From NCBI GenBank assembly GCA_030831945.1, contig JAURKC010000023.1:1-33322 (forward strand): a DNA stretch of 33,322 nucleotides, given 5' to 3'. Both the position numbers and the translations under genes were made by a program. The notes beneath the pieces are model-generated. The model searched no databases. It saw only the letters and a list, made by a program, of their open reading frames with translations, and had not been told where the DNA came from. How positions within the stretch are numbered: the stretch's first letter is position 1; each line of letters opens with the position of its first letter. Source of the DNA: Ferruginibacter sp. GTDB taxonomy: Bacteria; Bacteroidota; Bacteroidia; Chitinophagales; Chitinophagaceae. Positions 26,487 through 33,322 of the stretch are shown here, one piece after another.

Positions 26487-28928
26487 ATGACTAGGAGAAA
26501 ATATTGCTTTTCAATTATTATAATTTGTCTCTTTTCTATTAAAATAATTGCACAGCCAGCAAGTCGTAAAAATTTCGATGCAGATTGGAAATTTCACTTA
26601 GGTGACATTGCAGGCGCTCAAGCACCAGAATATAAAGATCAGTATTGGAGAAACTTAGACCTTCCACACGATTGGAGTATTGAGGGTAATTTTAAACCCG
26701 ACAATCCTTCTACAAATACTGGAGGAGCTTTACCAGGAGGTATTGGTTGGTATCGAAAAACATTTAAAGCGACTGATACAAAATCCAAACATTTCTTTAT
26801 TATGTTTGATGGCGTCTATCAAAATAGTACCGTTTGGATTAATGGACATTATTTAGGTAATCGACCCTACGGCTATTCTTCCTTTCAATATGATATGACT
26901 CCTTATTTAAAAGAAGGAACTAATGTGATTGCAGTAAAAGTGGATAATTCACTTCAACCAAACTCAAGGTGGTACTCAGGTTCAGGTATCTATCGTCATG
27001 TATGGCTAACCACCACCTCTCCTATTCATGTAAATCAATGGGGGACATTTGTAACTACTCCGGTAGTTTCAGAAAAACATGCACAGGTAAATATTGAGAC
27101 TAATATTACCAATGAGAAAGCAGAAAAAGTAGCTATAAAAATTATATCCTCTATTGTGGATTTAAATGGAAATAAAATAACCAGTCAAACACGATCCCAA
27201 AATATTGATTCCAAGGGACAGCTAAAAATTAATACAATACTCAATGTAAACAACCCTTTACTTTGGAGTATAGAAAAACCAACGCTTTACAAATTAGTCA
27301 GTGAAATTTATCAAGGTAAAGAATTGAAAGAAAAATACTTTACCACCTTTGGAATTCGATCGATTGTATTTAGATCAGATAGTGGATTATTTATAAACAA
27401 TCAATACGTAAAAGTATTAGGAGTATGTCAGCATCATGATTTAGGAAGCATTGGAGCTGCAATGAATACGCGCGCATTAACTCGTCAACTAGAAATTTTA
27501 AAAAGTATGGGTTGCAATGGCATTCGCACGAGTCACAATCCACCAGCGCCAGACCTGTTGGATCTTTGTGACAAAATGGGATTTGTGGTGATGGATGAAG
27601 CCTTTGATGTTTGGAACCTAGAAAAAATGAAATACGATTATCACATCTATTTCAAAGAATGGCATGAGCGTGACTTAGCTGATATGGTACTCCGTGATCG
27701 CAATCATGCTTCGGTTTTTTTATATAGCATTGGCAATGAAATAGCAGAGAAAAATCATACCAAATATGGTGGTGCTGCTATTGCCAAAGAATTGGATAGT
27801 ATCATAAAAAAATACGACCGTACTAGATATACCACCTCTGGTTTTGCAGGAGTTTGGAGAGCCGATACTACTTTCATGACAGACAAAGTGGATGTGATTG
27901 GAATAAACTATACGGTAGAACGTTATCCTGAAGAGAAAGCAAAACATCCAAATGGTTTTTTTATTGCGAGTGAAACAACGTCTTCTTTAAGCAGTAGAGG
28001 GATATATCATTTTCCCGCAGACTCGCCAATTGTAAAATCGCCTGATTTACAAAGTTCTTCTTTCGACAACCATTCCACCTCTTACGATAGGCCTTGGACA
28101 AATATCACTCAAACCACTTGGCGAGAAATTAAAAACACTCCTTATGTAGCAGGACTATTTGTATGGACTGGTTTTGATTATTATGGAGAGCCTGCCTATG
28201 CTTATCCAAATATTTCGGCAAGTTACGGTATCGTTGATCTTTGTGGATTTCCAAAAGATGTTTTTTATTTTTACAAATCACAATGGACCAAAGAACCAGT
28301 ACTTCATTTACTACCCCATTGGAACTGGCAACCAGGGCAACTGATTGATGTAGTCGCTTACACTAATTGCGATGAAGTGAAATTATTTCTCAACGATTCA
28401 TTAATTAGTTCCCAATCCTTTGCTAATTCAAGTACAGAGTATCTTACCAGTCAATGGGATAAAGTGATCAGCTTAGGCGTTGATAAACGATTATCATTAG
28501 TATGGAAGATTCCGTTTGCACCAGGAATTTTAAGAGCAGAGGGATATAAAAATGGACAATTAATTGCTACTGATAAAGTAATTACAGCAGGAGATCCTGC
28601 AAAAATAGAATTGAGCGCAGATCGTTCAACCATTTCAGCCGACGGCATTGATTTGAGTTATATAAAAGTTAAGATAACCGACAGAAATGGAGTGATGGTT
28701 CCTGATGCAGATAATTTGGTACATTTTTCAATCGAAGGAGTAGGTAAATTAGTGGGCGTTGGAAATGGTAACCCTATCAGTTTAGAATCAGCCAAAGGTT
28801 CTCAACGCACTGCTTTTAGTGGCCTATGCCAGGCGGTAATACAAAGTACTCATAAAGCAGGAAGCATCGTATTGAAAGCTTCTGCTATTGGTTTAAAAGA
28901 GGAGAAAATAATTATTACAACAAAATAA
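26487..28928 (+). CDS. Exported GH2-family beta-galactosidase-type glycoside hydrolase
   Basis: The 813-residue protein has a signal peptide at about 1-22. A jelly-roll sugar-binding domain covers about 28-180 (DLPHDWSIEG, GIGWYRKTF, WYSGSGIYRHVWL) and an Ig-like domain about 185-295. The TIM barrel covers about 300-600, with acid/base E418 in YSIGNE and probable nucleophile E496 in IASETTSS. A DUF4982-like domain starts near 620 (WQPGQLIDVVAYTNCDEVKLFLN) and a C-terminal Ig-like GH2 domain ends the chain. Motifs NGIRTSHNPPAP and DEAFDVW are standard for the exported Bacteroidota GH2 subgroup. Beta-galactosidase is the likeliest activity, with beta-glucuronidase or another specificity possible. 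It lies 11 bp before the ceramidase-family gene. Confidence 0.93.
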   Translation: MTRRKYCFSIIIICLFSIKIIAQPASRKNFDADWKFHLGDIAGAQAPEYKDQYWRNLDLPHDWSIEGNFKPDNPSTNTGGALPGGIGWYRKTFKATDTKSKHFFIMFDGVYQNSTVWINGHYLGNRPYGYSSFQYDMTPYLKEGTNVIAVKVDNSLQPNSRWYSGSGIYRHVWLTTTSPIHVNQWGTFVTTPVVSEKHAQVNIETNITNEKAEKVAIKIISSIVDLNGNKITSQTRSQNIDSKGQLKINTILNVNNPLLWSIEKPTLYKLVSEIYQGKELKEKYFTTFGIRSIVFRSDSGLFINNQYVKVLGVCQHHDLGSIGAAMNTRALTRQLEILKSMGCNGIRTSHNPPAPDLLDLCDKMGFVVMDEAFDVWNLEKMKYDYHIYFKEWHERDLADMVLRDRNHASVFLYSIGNEIAEKNHTKYGGAAIAKELDSIIKKYDRTRYTTSGFAGVWRADTTFMTDKVDVIGINYTVERYPEEKAKHPNGFFIASETTSSLSSRGIYHFPADSPIVKSPDLQSSSFDNHSTSYDRPWTNITQTTWREIKNTPYVAGLFVWTGFDYYGEPAYAYPNISASYGIVDLCGFPKDVFYFYKSQWTKEPVLHLLPHWNWQPGQLIDVVAYTNCDEVKLFLNDSLISSQSFANSSTEYLTSQWDKVISLGVDKRLSLVWKIPFAPGILRAEGYKNGQLIATDKVITAGDPAKIELSADRSTISADGIDLSYIKVKITDRNGVMVPDADNLVHFSIEGVGKLVGVGNGNPISLESAKGSQRTAFSGLCQAVIQSTHKAGSIVLKASAIGLKEEKIIITTK

Positions 28929-28939
28929 ATCGTGATAAT

Positions 28940-30349
28940 ATGAAAAAAATCGGAATCATTATTTGCAGTACATTAGGAATACTTATTCTACTAACCATCA
29001 TCTTGTATTTTTCTATCACCACTAGTATTGATAGTACCCCCTATTTTAAAACTAGTTATTATAAAAATACCGAAGCAAGATTAGATAGTCTAAAAAATAA
29101 GCTTATAGTAAGTAATGATTCTGTGAAAGCAGGATTTTCTAAAGTAAGTATCACACCAAGTATTGGAAATTCAGAAGATAATGTGGAAGCAGGAAAGTTC
29201 AAAGAAGCACCCCTAGCAGGATTTGGTGCGAGAAAAGGTAAATCAGCGACAGGAGTACACGACAGTGTTTTTTTAAAAGCTGCTGCAATAAAAGTTGGAT
29301 CACAATTAGTAGTGATTGTAGGTGCTGATATTTTAATACTGCCTCCAAACATTATAGATGAAGCTACCATAGTTTTAGAAAAACAAGGTGTTCATAGAGA
29401 TCAGGTTTTTTATGCTGCTTCTCACACCCATTCAAGTATTGGTGGTTGGGGACCAGGATTTATAGGAGAACAATTTGCTGGAAAAGCAAATCCCAATATT
29501 AATAAATGGTTGGTACTTCAAATCTCTAAAGCCGTTACTACTGCCATTGCAGACCTTCATCCTGCAAGAATTGGAAATGGAATTTTTAAGGCAGCTAGTT
29601 TTACAAAAAATAGAATTGTAGGTGAATCAGGTACAAAAAATAGTGACTTTGCATTTATCTCCATCGAACAAATTGGAGGACGCAAAGCGGTGATTGGCTC
29701 ATACGGTGCGCACGCAACAACAATGGGTGCAGACAATATGGAATTTAGTGCGGACTATCCAGGTTATTGGCAACGTAAGATGGAAAAAGAAACGGTAGAC
29801 CTTGCAATATTTTGTGGCGGTTCAGTAGGCAGTCAAAGTCCTACAGGTGAAGGAAAAGGTTTTGAAAAACCAAAAAATATTGGAGAATCTCTAGCTGATA
29901 GTTTGAAACTTTACTTACCTACAGTAGAATTAAAAGATAAGATGGAACTATCAGCTATGACTTTGAAAGTTGATTTACCTCCCTACAATATGAGACTCAC
30001 TACCCAAAGAAATTTTACCACTTGGCTCAGCAAAAAATTAATGCCTTATCCTGAAAATGTTTATTTGCAAACAATCAAAATGGGGGATTTAATTTGGTCG
30101 ACTGCCCCTTGTGATTTTAGTGGCGAGTTTGCCCTTCAATTAAAAAATTCTCTTGCTTCAAAAGGGTATAATGCCAATGTTACCAGCTTCAATGGTAGCT
30201 ATGTTGGATATATTATTCCAGGAAAATATTTTTATTTTGATTCTTACGAACCTAAAACGATGGGCTGGTTTGGTCCAAACATGGGCGAATACACCTTTGA
30301 ATTACTTCGTCACCTAACTGATAAAATTACAGAACCTGTCAAAAAATAA
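28940..30349 (+). CDS. Membrane-anchored neutral/alkaline ceramidase-family protein
   Basis: The 469-residue protein has one N-terminal transmembrane helix (5-28) without an obvious cleavage site, so it is probably tethered to the inner membrane facing the periplasm. Zinc-ligand motifs of the family (PF04734) are present: H107 (GVHD), H162/H164 in ASHTHSSIGGWG, and H258 in YGAHATTMGADN. S300 in GSQSP aligns with the catalytic serine of the GDVSP motif in Pseudomonas aeruginosa ceramidase. The chain is shorter than that enzyme and lacks its C-terminal Ig-like domain. Family members hydrolyse the amide of ceramide, but this subgroup in glycan loci is uncharacterised and another amide or ester is possible. 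It lies 11 bp after GH2 and 9 bp before the PHP gene. Confidence 0.85.
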   Translation: MKKIGIIICSTLGILILLTIILYFSITTSIDSTPYFKTSYYKNTEARLDSLKNKLIVSNDSVKAGFSKVSITPSIGNSEDNVEAGKFKEAPLAGFGARKGKSATGVHDSVFLKAAAIKVGSQLVVIVGADILILPPNIIDEATIVLEKQGVHRDQVFYAASHTHSSIGGWGPGFIGEQFAGKANPNINKWLVLQISKAVTTAIADLHPARIGNGIFKAASFTKNRIVGESGTKNSDFAFISIEQIGGRKAVIGSYGAHATTMGADNMEFSADYPGYWQRKMEKETVDLAIFCGGSVGSQSPTGEGKGFEKPKNIGESLADSLKLYLPTVELKDKMELSAMTLKVDLPPYNMRLTTQRNFTTWLSKKLMPYPENVYLQTIKMGDLIWSTAPCDFSGEFALQLKNSLASKGYNANVTSFNGSYVGYIIPGKYFYFDSYEPKTMGWFGPNMGEYTFELLRHLTDKITEPVKK

Positions 30350-30358
30350 ATTGATAAA

Positions 30359-31660
30359 ATGATCAAGCGAATTATAAAATATCTTTTTCTTATAATAGGC
30401 ATATTGTTATCGTTATTATTAATTATCCTATTTACCCCTGGAATCTGGCATCGTTTGGTTACTTATCCGAGGTATGAAAAAGAAGTAGCAGAGCTTGCTA
30501 TACTCCGAAGAGAACCCGCTAATCAAATCAATTTAAATTCCTATCGAGGGGTAATGCATGTGCATAGCTATCTATCCCACGACAGTCGTGGCACAATAGA
30601 TGATATAATTCCTGCTGCAAAAAAAGATGGCATAGATTTTATTTTTCTTACTGATCATCCAAATGGAGATATCGATACGCTACCAAAAGGTTATCATGGT
30701 TATTTCGACGGAATATTGATAGAATCTGGAACTGAGAAGCAAGGTTTTTGCACCTGGCCGCTTGGGCCAACCGTCATCGATTGGAAATCGGATAAAGATT
30801 CCATTGCAAAAAATATTGTATCCAATGGCGGAATAATTTTTTATGCTCACTCAGAAGAACCACACAACTGGATTACCCCTTACTATCAAGGCATGGAGAT
30901 TTATAATTTTCATACAGATACTAAAGACCAATCTCCTTTACCCATTTTATTTGATGTGTTAGTTAATGGAAATAAATATCGGCATTGGGCATTAAGGCAA
31001 TTTTTTAACCCACAGACTCCAATTCTTGCACACTGGGATTCTTTAAATAGCTCCAGAAAAATTGTAGGTTTCTCTGCTATTGATGCACATGAAAATCAAA
31101 ATATAAGAGCGCGTTATTTACCAGATGGAAGAATACAATGGGTTGGAAATAATGCCCACAACATCGATACGATGGAAGTGAAATTTTGGAATAAATGGCT
31201 TTTTAGTGCACCTGACAAAAGTGGATGGGTATTTAAATTACTCATCGATACCTACGAAACTGGATTTAATTATGTCACTAATTATGTGCTAGCCGATACG
31301 CTCTCTACTTCTTCTTTAAGCAAAAACATGAAGCAAGGTCATCTTTTTATTGCCTTTAAAAGTTTAGGTGATGCAAAAGGATTTCAATTTTTTGGTACCA
31401 ATGCTAAAGATAGTATAATGGGCATTCTAGGTGATTCTATAAAACTAGAGAGCCTGAAAAATTTGAAAGCTGTTTCTCCTTTACCAGGTCAATTTAAATT
31501 AATTCACAATGGAAAAACAGTTAGCACTTCCGCTGAAAAAGATTACGAATTTAACTTTTCAAATAAAATAGAGAAAGGAACTTACCGAATTGAAATGAGT
31601 TTACGTCTTCAAGGAAAATTAATCCCTTGGTTGTATACCAATCCAATATATGTTTATTAG
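30359..31660 (+). CDS. Membrane-anchored PHP-family metallohydrolase (CehA/McbA-like)
   Basis: The 433-residue protein has an N-terminal transmembrane helix (about 8-27). A PHP domain follows with metal-ligand motifs H67/H69 (MHVHS), D99/H100 (LTDHPNGD), E122 (IESGTE), H164 (FYAHSEE) and D242/H244 (IDAHEN). The C-terminal 130 residues are beta-rich. PHP enzymes cleave phosphoesters or related bonds with a trinuclear metal site. CehA/McbA-type members hydrolyse carbamate or ester substrates. It is the last gene of the five-gene unit, 9 bp after the ceramidase-family gene, and shares that gene's membrane-tethered topology. Its 3' end is only 10 bp from the convergent PKD gene, with no hairpin between. 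Confidence 0.85.
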   Translation: MIKRIIKYLFLIIGILLSLLLIILFTPGIWHRLVTYPRYEKEVAELAILRREPANQINLNSYRGVMHVHSYLSHDSRGTIDDIIPAAKKDGIDFIFLTDHPNGDIDTLPKGYHGYFDGILIESGTEKQGFCTWPLGPTVIDWKSDKDSIAKNIVSNGGIIFYAHSEEPHNWITPYYQGMEIYNFHTDTKDQSPLPILFDVLVNGNKYRHWALRQFFNPQTPILAHWDSLNSSRKIVGFSAIDAHENQNIRARYLPDGRIQWVGNNAHNIDTMEVKFWNKWLFSAPDKSGWVFKLLIDTYETGFNYVTNYVLADTLSTSSLSKNMKQGHLFIAFKSLGDAKGFQFFGTNAKDSIMGILGDSIKLESLKNLKAVSPLPGQFKLIHNGKTVSTSAEKDYEFNFSNKIEKGTYRIEMSLRLQGKLIPWLYTNPIYVY

Positions 31661-31670
31661 CTATTGCTTT

Positions 31671-33322
31671 TTATTGGCGAATCAGCGTCACATTTCCTTT
31701 ACGGATTAGTTGTTTGCCTTGTTCATCTATTGCTAAAATGATCCATGAATAAGTTTCAGTAGGGACTTCTTTTCCATTAGAAGTTCCATCCCAATATTGA
31801 CTCATACTATTGGTAGTAAAGACTTCGTGTCCCATTCGATCAAATACTTTAAAATACCTGATTTCTTTGATGCCCACATAAACTGGTTTAAGAATTCTAT
31901 TTTCTGCTACCGATGCATTATTTGGAATGAACGCTCTTGGTAAGAAAATATTATTTCCTATAAAGCCCCATATTTCAAGTCTATCTGTAATGGTACAACC
32001 TGCTGAATCAATAATTTTAATTACATAGTTATTTATACGATTTGAAATATTGATAGTAGGGCAACTAATAATAGTACTACTCAAATCCGTTGCAGGCGAC
32101 CATAGATAACTCACACCAGCTGGTAAAGCACACAAAGTAGTTGGAATATTATAAGGCATATATTTTCTTTCGTACACAGAGTCAGCTCTTCTATTTACAA
32201 TTTTTAACAGATGCGCTGGCAAGGTAGAATCAAGCAGCATAGGGCAAGCTTTACCATAGACAGTTAATTTGACTGCATAGGTTCCAGCAGTTTTATAAAT
32301 ATAAGACGGGTTTTGAATATTATTAATACCTCCATCGCCAAAGCTCCAGCGATAAGCACCAATCTTATCATAGATTCCTGCCTTACTAGTATCGGTAAAA
32401 TTAACAGGTGAAAAAACACAATAGTTTGTAGATTTAAATCCTGCTACAGGTGGCCCTATAATAAATACCGTATCTGAATATGTTCCAACAATACAAGAAC
32501 TATCTGAAGTCACTTTAAGGGTAACTATATATTGCCCTGGAAGTTTATATACATGCTTCGGAGATTTTACCGACACTTCCGCAGGGTCAGTAGTGCCATC
32601 GCCAAAATCCCATTGGAAACTTGTAAAGTTAGTACTGCGGTAACCTAGTACAGATTTATTTTGTGCAGTAATCGTATCTTTTAAACAATGGTATTTAGAA
32701 ACACCAAAAGAGAAATCAGCTTTAGGCGATCCATACACTGTTATCTTTTTAACAAATGGAACTGATTGACAAAGCTGGTTATCAGTAACCACTAATGAAA
32801 CCATATAAACCCCTTGGCTAGTAAAATTATGAGTAGGATTTTTATTTACGATATCTAGTTGACCATCATCAAATTTCCATGACCAATTGGTAATGATTGT
32901 ACCAGCCGTTTGAGTATAAGAAAGATCAGTAAAATTGGCGGTAAGTACGCCTGTACAACTTGAATCTCTATCGATACTAAAATTAGCAACGGGCACCGGT
33001 CGAGCTGTAAGCGTAGCGATAGCACTGTCTGTACATCCATTAGCAGAAGTAGCTATTTGTTTGATAAAGTAAAACACCTCGTCTGAACTAGAATTAGGTG
33101 GTACAATAATCGAAGGTTCTTTAGATGTATTGGTAATAAATTGCAACACACCTCCTTTGAAAGTAGTATAAGACCATAATTTAGTATTGGCTACGTTATC
33201 AGTAGCATCAATTACTTGAACTTTCTGTTGACCACAAATATTAGGTGTAACAAAACTAAAAGCAGCTTTTGGCCTTCGATACAAAGTTATTTTTTTACTA
33301 GTATCTGCCTTACAACCATCCA
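31671..33322 (-). CDS. PKD-repeat surface protein with T9SS type B (CHU_C) sorting domain; N-terminus beyond the right edge
   Basis: The frame stays open to position 33322, so at least 550 C-terminal residues are present and the true start is outside; an in-window TTG at 33284 is unlikely to be the start. Three PKD-type domains are clear from WSWKFDDG, FQWDFGDGTTDP and YRWSFGDGG cores, each followed by a H-x-F/Y-x-x-x-G-x-Y strand. The last 90 residues (NIFLPRAFIPNN to VFDRMGHEVFTT, then YWDGTSNGKEVPTETYSW) are the gliding-motility/CHU_C sorting domain that directs export by type IX secretion and cell-surface attachment. Function is likely adhesion or surface structure. A link to the glycan genes is not shown. 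Confidence 0.9.
   Translation of the reverse strand, partial: DGCKADTSKKITLYRRPKAAFSFVTPNICGQQKVQVIDATDNVANTKLWSYTTFKGGVLQFITNTSKEPSIIVPPNSSSDEVFYFIKQIATSANGCTDSAIATLTARPVPVANFSIDRDSSCTGVLTANFTDLSYTQTAGTIITNWSWKFDDGQLDIVNKNPTHNFTSQGVYMVSLVVTDNQLCQSVPFVKKITVYGSPKADFSFGVSKYHCLKDTITAQNKSVLGYRSTNFTSFQWDFGDGTTDPAEVSVKSPKHVYKLPGQYIVTLKVTSDSSCIVGTYSDTVFIIGPPVAGFKSTNYCVFSPVNFTDTSKAGIYDKIGAYRWSFGDGGINNIQNPSYIYKTAGTYAVKLTVYGKACPMLLDSTLPAHLLKIVNRRADSVYERKYMPYNIPTTLCALPAGVSYLWSPATDLSSTIISCPTINISNRINNYVIKIIDSAGCTITDRLEIWGFIGNNIFLPRAFIPNNASVAENRILKPVYVGIKEIRYFKVFDRMGHEVFTTNSMSQYWDGTSNGKEVPTETYSWIILAIDEQGKQLIRKGNVTLIRQ

Noticed and set aside
29059..29370. Minus-strand open frame of about 100 codons in the ceramidase-family gene
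   Set aside because: It is an antisense shadow. The plus frame carries the zinc-ligand motifs and fits the operon.
33282..33284. TTG at 33284 as the start of the PKD protein
   Set aside because: The same frame stays open to the window edge and encodes plausible sequence upstream (DGCKADTSKKIT), so the gene begins outside the window.

Overview
The window looks like a Bacteroidota chromosome, probably near Chitinophagaceae. It is AT-rich and nearly every product carries an export signal. Shine-Dalgarno sites are absent and a few TAnnTTTG-type -7 elements are visible. The right edge holds a PKD protein with a CHU_C-type (type IX secretion, type B) C-terminus. The genus is inference. Nothing here is a core housekeeping locus; it reads as an accessory catabolic region for complex glycans or glycoconjugates. 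No SusC/SusD pair, transporter, tRNA, rRNA, CRISPR or transposase was seen.

Layout. (1) 1-2.1 kb, minus: the 5' part of an exported protein with a Lys/Ser-rich 74-residue tandem repeat followed by a probable beta-barrel. It runs off the left edge, and its signal peptide is interrupted by a one-base frameshift at a homopolymer. (2) 2.3-6.5 kb, minus: a membrane-anchored AraC-type regulator, an AlkD-like DNA glycosylase and an exported FAD oxidoreductase with a golvesin-like tail. (3) 6.7-20.3 kb, plus: a glycan-degradation block. It contains a GH27 alpha-galactosidase-type enzyme, a CE15 glucuronoyl-esterase-type enzyme, a Gfo/Idh/MocA oxidoreductase, a GH95 alpha-L-fucosidase-type enzyme, a divergent GH95-like protein, a beta-helix protein paired with a diheme cytochrome c (SO_2929/SO_2930-like), and a tandem DUF1080 (3-keto-glycoside hydrolase family) protein. 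A strong bidirectional terminator closes it. (4) 20.3-24.2 kb, minus: an unassigned (alpha/alpha)6-barrel protein, a REP-like palindrome cluster, a TraB/TIKI-like protein and a glucose/sorbosone-dehydrogenase-like beta-propeller. (5) 24.6-31.7 kb, plus: a compact five-gene operon of exported EEP phosphodiesterase, unassigned protein, GH2 beta-galactosidase-type enzyme, neutral-ceramidase-family amidase and PHP-family metallohydrolase. (6) 31.7 kb to the right edge, minus: the C-terminal part of a PKD-repeat cell-surface protein.

How it may work together (inference). The alpha-galactosidase, alpha-fucosidases, beta-galactosidase and uronate esterase would trim a branched, uronate-containing heteroglycan outside the cytoplasm. 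The FAD oxidoreductase, Gfo/Idh/MocA protein, diheme cytochrome, beta-propeller and DUF1080 protein are the parts expected of an oxidative (3-keto) glycoside-cleavage route that sends electrons to a periplasmic cytochrome. The EEP-GH2-ceramidase-PHP operon has the chemistry needed to dismantle a phosphorylated or amide-linked glycoconjugate such as a glycosphingolipid. These are the two most interesting hypotheses in the window; neither is proven by sequence alone.
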